A DNA stretch of 41,097 nucleotides from Pelagibius sp. (GCF_028289705.1 NZ_JANQOI010000046.1:1-41097), one strand, 5' to 3'. Counted from the stretch's first letter, positions 7,502-18,429 are shown. The notes: generated by a model not told the origin, from the letters alone. Translations and numbers: made by a program.

Positions 7502-9663
7502 AGCTCAGGCGCATTTTCTACTGGACTGGCGCCGTCGTCGCCGGCCTGGCCGTGACCGGCTACGCGATCCTGGCATCGCTGGACCTGGACGACCTGACGG
7601 CGGTGATCCAGGCGCAAGTCAAGGAGGCCACCGGCCGGGACCTGGTGATCGCCGGGCCGGTGGACCTGAACGTGCTGCCAAGTCCCTCGGTGGACCTGCG
7701 GGATCTTCGCTTCGCCAACACGCCCTGGGGCAGCCGCGCCGATATGGTCACCGTGCGCCAGTTGGAGGTGGAGGTCGACTTCCTGCCTTTGCTGACCGGC
7801 GACATCGTGGTCAACCAGCTTGTGCTGGTCGAACCGGACATCCTGCTGGAGACCAACGCCGAGGGCGGCGGCAACTGGGAGTTCGGCACGGCGGACAGCG
7901 GTGCCGGTGCAGAGGGCGAGGCGGCGGAAGCGGAGAGCGGGGACGTGGTCCTGCCCGACGTCCATACCTTCGCCGTGCGCGGTGGCCGCCTGACCGTCAG
8001 AGGGCCGGAGGGCGAGGACGCCATACGCCTCGACCTTTCGGAAGCCAGCGGGCTGGTCCCGGACGGCGGCGGCGCGCGCAGCCTCACCCTGCTCGGCCGC
8101 TACAACGACATCCCCTTCCGGGTGGAGGGGACCTTCGGCAACCTGCGGGAGATCCTCTCTGGCGCGGTCAGCCCCCTCGATCTCACGGTGGAGGCGGCGG
8201 GCGCCCAGGCGACGGTGAAGGGGGCCGCCGGCGATTTGGTCGGTGCCGGCTCCGCCAAGCTGCAGGTGGCGGCCCGGGGCGAGAGCCTGGCGGCCCTGGC
8301 GCCGGTGGCCGGCACCGAACTGCCTGATCTGGGGCCATACGAGGTCTCGGGCGACTTCGACGTTAAGGGGCAACTGATTGAGTTTTCCAAGCTCGCTCTC
8401 CGCCTCGGCAACAGCGATCTGGCCGGGGAGGGCAGCCTCGACCTCGGTGGCGCACGCCCGATGGTGACGGCGGATCTGGTTTCCGAGTCCCTGGATCTGA
8501 CAGAGTTCACAGAGGCCGCGCCGGCGCAGAACGATGCCGGTGACAAGGTGCAGGCGCAGCAGGGGGACCAGGCGGCGCCGGCGACGGGGGGCCGCATCTT
8601 CTCGGCCGAGCCCCTGCCGTTCGGCGAACTGGCGCTCCTCGATGCCAAGCTGAACCTCAGCAGTGGCCAACTGCGCGTGTCCCGCCGCATGGTCCTGAAC
8701 GACGTCAAGCTCACGGCCGAACTGAAGGACGCCCGATTGAGAGTGGACCCGCTGCAAGGCCTGCTGGCCGGCGGCACGCTGGCCGGGACCGCCCGTGTCG
8801 ACGGCGCTCAGACCCCGCCGGCGCTGCGCCTTGCGCTGAAGGGCGACGGCATAGATTTCAGCCGCTTGCTCCAGGAGGCGGAAATCAGCGATCAGGTCGG
8901 TGGCGAACTGGCGTTGGATATTGCCCTGGCCGGTCAGGGCGACAGCCTCCATGCCCTGGCGTCGAGCCTGGACGGACATGTCCAGGCCATCTCGCAGGAC
9001 GGCACCATTGACAACGCGCTGCTTCGCTTCTTCAGCGCCGGGCTCGGCGACATCACTGGGCCGTTGTTCGGCTCCGCCGACAATGCCGAACTGAACTGCA
9101 TCATCGGGCATTTCGATATCGCCGACGGCCAGGCGACGAGCCGGGCCCTCGTGTTGGACAGTGGCACCTTTGCCATTGCCGGCCGCGGCGGCCTGGATCT
9201 CGAGGCCGAACGGGTCAGCCTGGCCTTCGATACCGAGACCAGCCAGCCCAGCCTTGCCAGCCTTGCGGTGCCCTTCAAGGTGATCGGTCCGATGGACGAT
9301 CCCAGTATCCTGCCCGATCCCATCGGGGCGGCGGGCAACGTCGTGGGGACCGTCGGCACCGTGGCGGAGACCGGCGGCAATATCGTCGCCGGGGCGGTCG
9401 ACACCCTGGGCAGCCTGGTGGGGACCGGCCCGATCATCGGCAAGATCGGCAGCGATCAGAGCCTTTGCGGCGAGGCCATGGCCGCAATCGGCCAGGCGCA
9501 GGCACAGCCGGAGTCCTCCGAGGTGAAGCCGGCGGGCGGCGACATGGGGCAACCGGCACCCGAAAAGTCGACGTCCGAGGGCGTAGCCGACGACGTGGGC
9601 GAAGCGGCCAAGGAACTCGGCCGTGGGATCGAGAAGGGCCTGAAGAGCCTGTTCGGCAACTGA
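7498..9663 (+). CDS. AsmA-family inner-membrane protein
   Basis: The 721-residue protein belongs to the AsmA/AsmA-like family, inner-membrane anchored proteins with long periplasmic beta-rich regions implicated in lipid transport and outer-membrane assembly. It has one N-terminal transmembrane helix (about 7-27, YWTGAVVAGLAVTGYAILA) and the AsmA signature GRDLVIAGPVDLNVLPSPSV...LRFANTPWGSRADM. The long periplasmic part carries the AsmA C-terminal domain (about 380-600). Near the end is a Gly/Val-rich repeat region (about 610-650), then an acidic amphipathic helix ending SLFGN. Its start overlaps the HAD gene and 16 bases separate it from the ATP12 gene, suggesting one transcript for HAD, AsmA and ATP12. 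Confidence 0.88.
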   Translation: MKLRRIFYWTGAVVAGLAVTGYAILASLDLDDLTAVIQAQVKEATGRDLVIAGPVDLNVLPSPSVDLRDLRFANTPWGSRADMVTVRQLEVEVDFLPLLTGDIVVNQLVLVEPDILLETNAEGGGNWEFGTADSGAGAEGEAAEAESGDVVLPDVHTFAVRGGRLTVRGPEGEDAIRLDLSEASGLVPDGGGARSLTLLGRYNDIPFRVEGTFGNLREILSGAVSPLDLTVEAAGAQATVKGAAGDLVGAGSAKLQVAARGESLAALAPVAGTELPDLGPYEVSGDFDVKGQLIEFSKLALRLGNSDLAGEGSLDLGGARPMVTADLVSESLDLTEFTEAAPAQNDAGDKVQAQQGDQAAPATGGRIFSAEPLPFGELALLDAKLNLSSGQLRVSRRMVLNDVKLTAELKDARLRVDPLQGLLAGGTLAGTARVDGAQTPPALRLALKGDGIDFSRLLQEAEISDQVGGELALDIALAGQGDSLHALASSLDGHVQAISQDGTIDNALLRFFSAGLGDITGPLFGSADNAELNCIIGHFDIADGQATSRALVLDSGTFAIAGRGGLDLEAERVSLAFDTETSQPSLASLAVPFKVIGPMDDPSILPDPIGAAGNVVGTVGTVAETGGNIVAGAVDTLGSLVGTGPIIGKIGSDQSLCGEAMAAIGQAQAQPESSEVKPAGGDMGQPAPEKSTSEGVADDVGEAAKELGRGIEKGLKSLFGN

Positions 9664-9679
9664 TCGCGCAGCGTCGTTC

Positions 9680-10399
9680 ATGCAAGACATCAAGCGGTTC
9701 TACAAGGCGGCCACGGCCGGGCCGGTGGCGGAGGGCTTTGCCATCCTGCTCGACGGGCGCGCCGTGCGAACCCCGGCGAAGGCACCCCTGGTCGTGCCGT
9801 CCCAGGCTCTGGCAGAGGCCATCGCCGCGGAATGGCAGGCCCAGGACGAAACGGTTCAGGTGGCGGGCATGGCGCTGAACAACCTGACCTGTACGGCCAT
9901 CGACATCGTCGCACCCCAGCGCCGCAAGATCGTCGACGACCTGGCGGGCTACGGCGGCCACGATCTGCTCTGCTATTGGGCCGATGGCGAGGAGGAACTG
10001 CTGCGCCGGCAACAGCAGGCCTGGCAGCCGCTGCTCGACTGGGCGGCGGAGAGCCTCTCGGCGCCGCTGCGCAAGACCTGCGGGGTGATCTCCCAGGACC
10101 AGCCGCCGGAGAGCCTGGAGGCGCTGCAGCGGGCGGTTGAGAACCACGATGCCCTCGAACTGACGGGGCTATCGGCGGCGGTGCAGGTCTCCGGCTCCCT
10201 GGTGATCGGGCTCGCCCTGTCCCTGGGCCGGCTCGGCGGGGCCGAGGCGCACCGCGTCGCGCAGCTCGACGAAGACTATCAGGCCGAACGCTGGGGCGGG
10301 GATGCCGAGGCCGCCGCCCGGCGCGAGGCCCTGCGCCTGGAGATGCTGACCGCCGAGCGCTTTCTGGCGCTGATCCGCCAGAACGCAACAAGTAATTAG
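9680..10399 (+). CDS. ATP12-family F1-ATPase assembly chaperone
   Basis: The 239-residue protein matches the alphaproteobacterial/mitochondrial ATP12 family, chaperones of the F1 alpha subunit. The N-terminus MQDIKRFYKAATAG, then LLDGRAVRTPAKAPLVVPS, leads into the helical core with AEWQAQ and the NNLTCTAIDIV segment. The ATP12 C-terminal pattern continues with GGHDLLCYWADGEEELLRRQ and SLVIGLALSLGRL. It follows AsmA closely. The family is restricted to alphaproteobacteria and eukaryotes (family knowledge), which supports the assignment of the host. Confidence 0.92.
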   Translation: MQDIKRFYKAATAGPVAEGFAILLDGRAVRTPAKAPLVVPSQALAEAIAAEWQAQDETVQVAGMALNNLTCTAIDIVAPQRRKIVDDLAGYGGHDLLCYWADGEEELLRRQQQAWQPLLDWAAESLSAPLRKTCGVISQDQPPESLEALQRAVENHDALELTGLSAAVQVSGSLVIGLALSLGRLGGAEAHRVAQLDEDYQAERWGGDAEAAARREALRLEMLTAERFLALIRQNATSN

Positions 10400-10461
10400 A
10401 GCGGGATGAGGCGATTGGGCTCGTGTAGTGCCGGGCTTCCGGCTGTGTTACGCAGATTGAC

Positions 10462-11334
10462 ATGGCCTATGAGCGGTTCATCTGGAACGACTTGTCGACC
10501 TTCGACATGGACACGGCCCGGCAAGACTACGCGGCGCTGTTCGGCTGGTCCTTTGCCGGCGATGAGAGCTACGATTTCGCCTCCGCCGGTGGCTCGCAAA
10601 GCGTGGCGGTCTTCCCCATGCCGCAGCGCTTCATCGACATCAAGATGCCCTCGTTCTGGATGTCCTACATCCGGGTTCAGAACCTGGAGCGGACGGTCGA
10701 GGCTGCAAAGGAACACCAGGGAGCGATCGTTGAGATCGGGCCTCACAGGTTCGACGATACGGCGCGCATCGCGCTGGTCCGCGATCCGTCCGGCGCAGGG
10801 TTCACCCTCTACGAAGGGCCCGTGATCGAGCGCGCGGAAGACCGCCTGGGCGCGGTTGCGCGCATCTATCATCACTCGCGGGATATCGGGCTCATCGAAG
10901 CCTTCTATGGGGACCTCTTCGGCTGGCGTTTCGAAGAGGTCCGCCGCGATCCATGGCCTGTCTTCGATATCCGTCACAGGGATGGAGCCTTGGTTGCACG
11001 AGCCGAAGAGGTGCCGAAGGAGATCAGGGGTAAGTTCTCCTATTGGATGCCGTGTTTCGCGGTCGCCTCGGCGGCAGACGCCAGCGCCACGATCTCCAGC
11101 CTCGGCGGAACGGTATTCGCCGCGTTCGATGACGGCAGTGTGCTGGCCGCCGACCGGCAGGGCGCTCATTTTATGATTCAGCCGGTCATGGTTCAGCCGG
11201 CCGCAGGGAACGCGCAGACCAATCCAACCCCCGAACAACCGCGAAGGGGCCTGCGCTGGCCTTTCGTTTGGCTGGCGTTCCTGGGACTGCGCTGTCTTTG
11301 GCTTATCTTTGCGCTGGTTTTTGACAGCAGCTAG
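10462..11334 (+). CDS. Tandem VOC (glyoxalase/dioxygenase-fold) protein with C-terminal membrane helix
   Basis: The 290-residue protein has two VOC half-modules: residues about 5-120 ([24 protein letters not shown] ... [11 protein letters not shown], a broken-up family signature) and about 130-245 ([19 protein letters not shown]). VOC proteins bind metals and small substrates, but the fold covers isomerases, lyases and resistance proteins, so no reaction is assigned. After the second module is a Pro/Arg linker and a hydrophobic segment ([20 protein letters not shown]) that probably anchors it in the membrane, which is uncommon for VOC proteins. The stop codon at 11332-11334 overlaps the stop of the convergent globin gene (11331-11333, minus strand). 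Confidence 0.78.
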   Translation: MAYERFIWNDLSTFDMDTARQDYAALFGWSFAGDESYDFASAGGSQSVAVFPMPQRFIDIKMPSFWMSYIRVQNLERTVEAAKEHQGAIVEIGPHRFDDTARIALVRDPSGAGFTLYEGPVIERAEDRLGAVARIYHHSRDIGLIEAFYGDLFGWRFEEVRRDPWPVFDIRHRDGALVARAEEVPKEIRGKFSYWMPCFAVASAADASATISSLGGTVFAAFDDGSVLAADRQGAHFMIQPVMVQPAAGNAQTNPTPEQPRRGLRWPFVWLAFLGLRCLWLIFALVFDSS

Positions 11335-12251
11335 GAGATTTCGCGGGACGGGGGCGGCTCCTGCGCGCCCTTCATCATGACCTCCGCCAGAACCCCATAG
11401 GTCTTGGCCCAGGCGGTCTCGACCTCCGGGGTCAGGGCTTCCTGGAGGCCCTGCTTCAGGGTCCAAAGCAGCGCATTGCCGACACTCTCGTAGTGCTTCA
11501 GCTCGACGCCATAGGCATGGTGGCGCTGCCCCAGGACCTTGATCGCCGGAACGAGCTTCTCGAGATTGTTGAGACCGACAACGGCGGTCTTCAGCACCGC
11601 CATCAGCTTGCGGCCCTGGGCCACCATGTTGCCCTTGAACAGAGGTTTGGTGCTGGGGTCGATTTCGAACAGCCGGTCGTAGAACAGGGCCGCCGCCTGT
11701 TCGGCGATTGTCTCGACGACAGCGAAAGACTCCTGCACGAGCTCGATTTCCCGGGCCGACAGCGGACTCTCCGCCGCAGGGGCTGCGGGCGGTTCCGCGG
11801 CGGCTGCGACCGGCGCTGGGCTGGCTTTGGCAGGCGGGCAGGGAGCCGGGGCTTGTGCCGGTTCCGGCTCTGCGGCGGGCCGGGCCGCAGCCGGCGTGTG
11901 CTGGGCCTGGTCCACCAGTGTCGAGAGCTCGTTCAGCCGGTGGGTCAGGCTTTCGACGATCTCGCCGATCTGGCTGGTCGCCTTGCTGGTCTGACCGGCC
12001 AATTGCTTGACCTCGCCGGCGACCACCGCGAAGCCCTTGCCGGCTTCTCCGGCCCGCGCCGCCTCGATGGTGGCGTTCAGGGCCAGAAGGTTGGTCTGCT
12101 TGGCAATGGCCTCGATTTCGCCGGCCATGTTCGAGACATTGCCCACCTCGTGGCGCAGCGCCTCGATCTGCTCAGCAATGCCACCCTCGACGTCCTGGGG
12201 CTCTTGACCCTGCGGGGAGGTTCCGGGCGCGGCGCTGGCGTGCTGGGACAT
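11331..12251 (-). CDS. Chemoreceptor signalling-tip / globin fusion protein
   Basis: The 306-residue soluble protein has two unlike parts. Residues about 25-115 are the cytoplasmic tip of a methyl-accepting chemotaxis protein, including [15 protein letters not shown] and [15 protein letters not shown], the hairpin that contacts CheA/CheW. A Pro/Ala-rich linker (about 118-162) leads to a globin (about 165-295) of the flavohaemoglobin/Vitreoscilla type. It has Tyr191 at the expected B10 position, Phe205 (CD1), Gln212 (E7 candidate) and His244 (proximal, in [14 protein letters not shown]). Usual globin-coupled sensors have the globin first; here the order is reversed and the receptor part is only about 90 residues. 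It has no transmembrane helix. The start is taken at 12251, with AGGA 8 bases upstream; an ATG at 12269 is also in frame. It probably signals oxygen or NO, inferred only from the globin. Confidence 0.85.
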   Translation of the reverse strand: MSQHASAAPGTSPQGQEPQDVEGGIAEQIEALRHEVGNVSNMAGEIEAIAKQTNLLALNATIEAARAGEAGKGFAVVAGEVKQLAGQTSKATSQIGEIVESLTHRLNELSTLVDQAQHTPAAARPAAEPEPAQAPAPCPPAKASPAPVAAAAEPPAAPAAESPLSAREIELVQESFAVVETIAEQAAALFYDRLFEIDPSTKPLFKGNMVAQGRKLMAVLKTAVVGLNNLEKLVPAIKVLGQRHHAYGVELKHYESVGNALLWTLKQGLQEALTPEVETAWAKTYGVLAEVMMKGAQEPPPSREIS

Positions 12252-12313
12252 GGCAGATCCTGTGATCACTGGGTTTCAGTGGCCCTGGCAAGGGCTTGAT
12301 GCGGTTCTAAACA

Positions 12314-12328
12314 AACGTTGTTAACGTT
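12314..12328. promoter_or_regulatory. Tandem AACGTT repeat in the globin/pccB divergent promoter region
   Basis: Two AACGTT palindromes lie 9 bases apart (12314-12319 and 12323-12328) in the 255-base gap between the divergent globin fusion and pccB genes. The spacing of about one helical turn suggests an operator for a dimeric regulator, but no regulator is assigned. The rest of the gap shows no gene. Confidence 0.3.
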
Positions 12329-12506
12329 GTCCTAATGCTAGTCGCGCTGATTAGGGGAGAAGCGCCGAAATCCGGCGTCTGCGGGCTCAGGTGTGGCGGC
12401 TGGTGCTGGGCCCGTCGCTCATGCTATCTGCTGTCGTGAGATCATTCGTTCGGGCCCGGATCGATGACACCCGGGGCCGGGTGCGGCCGGGGGGAGAGCA
12501 GCGGAC

Positions 12507-14039
12507 ATGCAGGACATCATCAGGCAGCTTCAGGCAAAGCGGGACCAGGCGGCGATCGGCGGCGGTCAGCGGCGCATCGACGCCCAGCACAGCAAAGGCA
12601 AGCTGACGGCCCGTGAACGGCTACAGATCCTCCTCGACGAAGGCTCCTTCGAGGAATGGGACATGTTCGTCGAGCATCGCTGCGGCGATTTCGGCATGGA
12701 GGACCAGAAGGTCGCCGGCGACGGCGTGGTGACAGGGCACGGCACCATCAACGGCCGGCTGGTCTTCGTCTTCTGCCAGGACTTCACCGTTTTCGGTGGC
12801 TCGCTGTCGGAAGCCCATGCGGAGAAGATCTGCAAGATCATGGACAAGGCCCTGCAGGTCGGGGCGCCGGTCATCGGGCTCAATGACTCCGGCGGCGCGC
12901 GCATTCAGGAGGGCGTCGCTTCGCTGGCCGGCTATGCCGAGGTCTTCCAGCGCAATGTGCTGGCCTCCGGCGTGGTGCCGCAGATCTCCATGATCATGGG
13001 GCCCTGCGCCGGTGGTGCCGTCTATTCCCCGGCCATGACCGACTTCATCTTCATGGTGAAGGACAGCTCCTACATGTTCGTCACCGGCCCCGACGTGGTG
13101 AAGACGGTGACCCACGAGGAGGTCTCGGCCGAGGCCCTGGGCGGCGCCACCACCCACACCACCAAGTCCGGTGTGGCCGATCTCGCCTTCGAGAACGATA
13201 TCGAGGCGCTCCTGGAACTGCGGCGCTTCGCCGATTTCCTGCCCGCCTCCAACCGCGAGGCGCCGCCCTGGCGCCCGAGCGGCGATTCCGCCGACCGCGA
13301 AGAACCCTCCCTCGACAGCCTGGTGCCCGGCGACCCCACCAAGCCCTACGATATGAAGGAACTGATCGAGAAGGTCGTCGACGAGGGCGAGTTCTTCGAG
13401 CTGCAGCCCAGCTACGCCGGCAACATCATCACCGGCTTCGGCCGTCTGGAGGGACATACGGTGGGCTTCGTCGCCAACCAGCCCATGGTGCTGGCCGGCT
13501 GCCTGGACATCGCCTCCTCCATCAAGGCGGCGCGCTTCGTGCGCTTCTGCGATTGCTTCAACATCCCCATCGTCACCTTCGTCGACGTGCCGGGTTTCAT
13601 GCCGGGAACGTCGCAGGAGTTCAGCGGCATCATCAAGCACGGTGCCAAGCTGCTCTTCGCCTATGCCGAGGCCACCGTGCCCAAGGTGACGGTGATCACC
13701 CGCAAGTCCTATGGCGGGGCCTACGTCGTCATGGCCTCCAAGCACCTGCGCGGCGATGTGAACTACGCCTGGCCGACGGCGGAGATCGCCGTCATGGGCC
13801 CGAAGGGCGCGGTGGAGATCATCTTCCGCGGCGACATCGGCGACGAGAACAAGATCGCCGCGCGCACCGAGGAGTACCGGACAAAGTTCGCCAATCCCTT
13901 CGTCGCCGCCTCCCGCGGCTTCATCGACGACGTGATCATGCCCCACGGCACCCGGCGGCGGCTCTGCCGGGCGCTGGCCATGCTGCGCGACAAGCAACTG
14001 GAGAACCCCTGGAAAAAGCACGACAACCTGCCGCTCTAG
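12507..14039 (+). CDS. pccB: Propionyl-CoA carboxylase beta subunit (carboxyltransferase)
   Basis: The 510-residue carboxyltransferase moves CO2 from biotin to an acyl-CoA, probably propionyl-CoA giving methylmalonyl-CoA. The sequence is of the AccD/PccB type with two crotonase-like halves. The N half (about 20-260) carries the acyl-CoA oxyanion-hole glycines in [13 protein letters not shown] and [14 protein letters not shown]. The C half (about 280-500) carries [13 protein letters not shown] and [11 protein letters not shown]. It shows the alphaproteobacterial PccB pattern and no zinc ribbon. The gene is followed by an ankyrin gene and a GST, and pccA is 1.2 kb downstream on the same strand; the two subunits form the enzyme together. 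The upstream gap holds the AACGTT repeat. Confidence 0.93.
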   Translation: MQDIIRQLQAKRDQAAIGGGQRRIDAQHSKGKLTARERLQILLDEGSFEEWDMFVEHRCGDFGMEDQKVAGDGVVTGHGTINGRLVFVFCQDFTVFGGSLSEAHAEKICKIMDKALQVGAPVIGLNDSGGARIQEGVASLAGYAEVFQRNVLASGVVPQISMIMGPCAGGAVYSPAMTDFIFMVKDSSYMFVTGPDVVKTVTHEEVSAEALGGATTHTTKSGVADLAFENDIEALLELRRFADFLPASNREAPPWRPSGDSADREEPSLDSLVPGDPTKPYDMKELIEKVVDEGEFFELQPSYAGNIITGFGRLEGHTVGFVANQPMVLAGCLDIASSIKAARFVRFCDCFNIPIVTFVDVPGFMPGTSQEFSGIIKHGAKLLFAYAEATVPKVTVITRKSYGGAYVVMASKHLRGDVNYAWPTAEIAVMGPKGAVEIIFRGDIGDENKIAARTEEYRTKFANPFVAASRGFIDDVIMPHGTRRRLCRALAMLRDKQLENPWKKHDNLPL

Positions 14040-14050
14040 CGCTGCTGCTG

Positions 14051-14462
14051 ATGGTGCTGGCTGCGCTGCCCTGGCCGGCCAGGGCCGGCGGGCCGCTGAT
14101 CGCGGCAACGCTGGACGGCGACGGTGCGAAGCTTGAGCTGCTGCTGAACGCGGGGGCGGACCCGAACTGCCACGACGCCCAGCGCAACACCGCGCTGATC
14201 TATGCCGCCCGCGACGGGCGCCTCGCCTTCGCCCGGCGGCTGATCGAGGCCGGCGCCGACGTGGACTGGGTGGACGGCGAAGGGGTGACGCCGCTGATCC
14301 TCGCCGCCTTCAAGGGCCATGAAGACCTGGCGGCGCTGCTGTTGCGCCACGGCGCCCGCAGCGGCCTCCGCGATCAATGGGGGCCGCAGCGCGCTGGACT
14401 ATGCCCTGCGCCGCGGGCCGGACGATCCAATTGCTCGGATGCTGCAGACCGCCGGGGAATGA
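14051..14462 (+). pseudogene. Exported ankyrin-repeat protein, frameshifted near its end
   Basis: An ATG at 14051 opens a frame with a signal-like segment (MVLAALPWPARA) and about three ankyrin repeats: LLLNAGADPNCHD, ALIYAARDGRLAFARRLIEAGA, and TPLILAAFKGHEDLAALLLRHGA. After residue 110 the frame shifts at a run of five Gs (14379-14383). Removing one G restores a natural ankyrin ending (RSALDYALRRGPDD to a TGA at 14460-14462); without it the frame runs to 14500 through non-ankyrin sequence. The cause could be a base-calling error in the G run or a real mutation. The signal peptide is short; residues before 14051 (LALLL) would lengthen it, so translation may begin upstream from a non-ATG codon inside the pccB end. 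Not functional as written if the frameshift is real. Confidence 0.65.
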
Positions 14463-14496
14463 ACGAAGACGTCACCGGCACGGGAAGAGGCTCGAC

Positions 14497-15099
14497 GTGA
14501 AGCTCTACGACGATCCGGACTCAGGAAACGGATACAAGGTACGGTTATTGCTGAGTCTTCTGGCTACTCCTTACGATCTCGTCGAGGTGGATGCCATCGG
14601 CGGAGAGACCCGTAGGGACGCCTTTTTGAAGCTGAATCCCAACGGGCGCATTCCCCTGCTGGAATTGGACGATGGCACCCATCTGCCGGAATCCAACGCG
14701 ATCCTCTTCTATCTTGCCGAGGGCACGGCCTATCTGCCGGACGACCGTCTTGGGCGCGCCCGGGCGCTGCAATGGATGTTCTTCGAGCAGTACAGTCACG
14801 AGCCCTACATCGCCGTGTTGCGCTATTGGACCCGTCACACCGATAAGACGCCGCAGAACGAACCGCAGTGGCCGGCGCGGGAGCAGGCCGGCTATGCGGC
14901 GCTCGGCGTCATGGAACAGGCACTGGGGGCATGCGATTGGATTGCCGGGTCAAGGCCCTCCATCGCGGATATCTCCCTGTACGCCTACACCCATGTGGCC
15001 GATCAGGGCGGCTTTGATCTTGCCGGGTTTCCCGGCGTTCGTGCGTGGCTGAACCGTGTGGCCGAACTGCCCGGCTATGCGCCGTTCGTCGCGCGCTGA
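14497..15099 (+). CDS. Glutathione S-transferase family protein
   Basis: The 200-residue protein has a glutathione S-transferase fold. An N-terminal thioredoxin-like domain (KLYDDPDSGNGYKVRLLLSL, with the NPNGRIPLLELDDG loop and cis-Pro, and the glutathione-contact ESNAILFYLAE) is followed by an all-helical domain with SIADISLYAYTHVADQGGF. It uses a GTG start at 14497 with a GAAGAGG ribosome site 6 bases upstream. An ATG much earlier in the frame (14377) would put it inside the ankyrin gene and is not credible. The position between pccB and pccA suggests it is co-transcribed, but its role there is unclear. The substrate is not known. Confidence 0.88.
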   Translation: MKLYDDPDSGNGYKVRLLLSLLATPYDLVEVDAIGGETRRDAFLKLNPNGRIPLLELDDGTHLPESNAILFYLAEGTAYLPDDRLGRARALQWMFFEQYSHEPYIAVLRYWTRHTDKTPQNEPQWPAREQAGYAALGVMEQALGACDWIAGSRPSIADISLYAYTHVADQGGFDLAGFPGVRAWLNRVAELPGYAPFVAR

Positions 15100-15224
15100 G
15101 TTGTTTGGCCGCAAAGCGCATTGCAATATAAGCGTCAAAGCAAGTACACATCTTGAGACACTGAGACAACGAAACGACAGGGTGTCGGCGGGTCTGGCAA
15201 GGGGGCCCGCCGCGATAGGGGCGG

Positions 15225-17231
<2,007 letters not shown>

Positions 17232-17246
17232 GGGCGGCGTGGTCCC

Positions 17247-17687
17247 ATGGACCAGCTCGAACGCCCCTCCGATCTGACTTGGGACGACCGCCGCGCCTGG
17301 TTCGAGGACCAGGAGGCGCGGTTCTCAACTGCCGGCGTGGGCGCGCCCAGCGAACAGGCCTGTGCCCTGATGATCGATCTTCAGGCGGTGTTCTGTGCCG
17401 GTGCCTGGGCGGCGGCGGTGATCCTGGCCTACGCCATAGCCGAAGCCCAGGGCAGCCGCCGCGCGGCGCGCCCGGAAGGCGTCAGCGAGGCCGACTGGAA
17501 GTGGCTGCGCGCGCTGCGCAACCGCCTGGTGCACGAGAACCCCAGCAAGGCCGCCTTCACCGTTGAGGACCAGTGGATGCGCCGCGACCTCTGGGAGGAG
17601 CGCGCCCGCCGTGCGGTGGTCATCGCCTTTGGCGCCCTCTATCCTGCCATGGCGCAGGACGTGGGGGCGGCAAAGGAGCGGTCGTGA
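17247..17687 (+). CDS. Small HEPN-like protein of unknown function
   Basis: The 146-residue protein lies 15 bases after pccA and overlaps the next gene's GTG start. It has a hydrophobic stretch (CAGAWAAAVILAYAIAEAQG, about 50-69) and a Trp-rich centre with LRALRNRLVHENP. The RNRLVH segment resembles the R-x4-H motif of HEPN RNase-fold domains, but HEPN motifs are short, so this is a suggestion only. Helical content seems high and the C-terminal end is charged. It is probably part of the pccA-acylphosphatase transcript. I recognise no firm family. Confidence 0.6.
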   Translation: MDQLERPSDLTWDDRRAWFEDQEARFSTAGVGAPSEQACALMIDLQAVFCAGAWAAAVILAYAIAEAQGSRRAARPEGVSEADWKWLRALRNRLVHENPSKAAFTVEDQWMRRDLWEERARRAVVIAFGALYPAMAQDVGAAKERS

Positions 17688-17962
17688 GCAGGGCGGTGCG
17701 GGTGGTCATCTGCGGACGGGTACAGGGCGTTTGGTTTCGCGCCTGGACCGAGGCCGAGGCCCGCGCCCGCGGCCTCGACGGCTGGGTGCGCAATCGCCAT
17801 GACGGCAGCGTCGAGGCGGTCTTTTCCGGTGAGGCGGCGGATGTCGAGGCCATGCTGGAGGCCTGTTGGCAAGGCCCGGAACGGGCCGTGGTGAGGGCCG
17901 TCGAGCAAAGCGAGCACGACGCACCCATCGCCAGTGGATTTTCAGTCAAACCAACGGCTTGA
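17684..17962 (+). CDS. acyP: Acylphosphatase
   Basis: The 92-residue enzyme hydrolyses carboxyl-phosphate bonds such as that in acetyl phosphate. It has the family signatures ICGRVQGVWFRAWTEAEARA, with the phosphate-binding loop and catalytic Arg, and GWVRNRHDGSVEAVFSG, with the catalytic Asn. The GTG start at 17684 overlaps the stop of the preceding gene (GTGA), so it is translationally coupled to the HEPN-like gene. Length is normal. Confidence 0.9.
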   Translation: MSRAVRVVICGRVQGVWFRAWTEAEARARGLDGWVRNRHDGSVEAVFSGEAADVEAMLEACWQGPERAVVRAVEQSEHDAPIASGFSVKPTA

Positions 17963-18016
17963 AGACGATCGTTCACGTTCGTCGATATGACGCTCAAAGC
18001 TTCCTGATTTTCATTT

Positions 18017-18036
18017 CGATAATTCCGGAAATATCG
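18017..18036. promoter_or_regulatory. 20-bp dyad, candidate ArsR operator
   Basis: CGATAATTCCGGAAATATCG is a palindrome with one mismatched pair (18022/18031), centred about 45 bases upstream of the arsR-type gene start. The position is typical of an autoregulatory ArsR operator. It shares short ATTC and TATC elements with the dyad at 18430-18442. Confidence 0.55.
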
Positions 18037-18071
18037 TTGAGCTTTCCAGAGATCTGCGCTAGGCTTCCCGC

Positions 18072-18398
18072 ATGAACGTCAATCAAGCCGCCCGCTGCCT
18101 GGAGAAACTCGGCCATCCGCTGCGCCTGGAGGTGTTCCGCCATCTGGTGCGTGCGGGGGACGAGGGTCTGTCGGTGGGGGAGGTCCAGGACCATCTGGGC
18201 GTGCCCGCCTCGACCCTGTCCCACCACATCGCCCACCTGGTGAACGTCGGGCTGGTGGCGCAGGAGCGCCAGGGACGCCAGCTCATCTGCCGTCCGGATT
18301 TCGCCCTGATGGACGGCTTGATCGACTTCCTCACAGCGGAGTGCTGCATGCTGGTGGAAAAGCCGGCGGCCGGCGACCGGGACCGCGAGGCGGGCTGA
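18072..18398 (+). CDS. ArsR-family metal(loid)-responsive transcription repressor
   Basis: The 108-residue protein has a winged helix-turn-helix: LEKLGHPLRLEVFRHLV, then SVGEVQDHLGVPASTLSHHI as recognition helices, then a wing near ERQGRQLICRPD. A vicinal cysteine pair (AECCMLV, about residues 92-93) near the C-terminus could bind arsenic or another thiophilic metalloid. It is followed by an ArsP-like permease, so it is a likely repressor of that gene and itself, with candidate operators at 18017-18036 and 18430-18442. The inducer is inferred, not shown. Confidence 0.87.
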   Translation: MNVNQAARCLEKLGHPLRLEVFRHLVRAGDEGLSVGEVQDHLGVPASTLSHHIAHLVNVGLVAQERQGRQLICRPDFALMDGLIDFLTAECCMLVEKPAAGDRDREAG

Positions 18399-18429
18399 CC
18401 ACCGGGCTGCAGCGCGTCTCTTTTTTTGA

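Noticed and set aside
7417-9693. A 758-codon minus-strand frame opposite asmA
   Set aside because: Shadow of the GC-rich asmA gene; the plus-strand protein has clear AsmA motifs, the minus-strand one has none.
12621-14108. A 495-codon minus-strand frame opposite pccB
   Set aside because: Composition is typical of GC-rich antisense frames (His, Gly, Arg, Asp repeats); pccB is plainly the real gene.
15100-15224. A PccR-type (TTTGCAAA repeat) operator before pccA
   Set aside because: Only a single ATTGCAAT is present without the second spaced copy, so the match is too weak to call.
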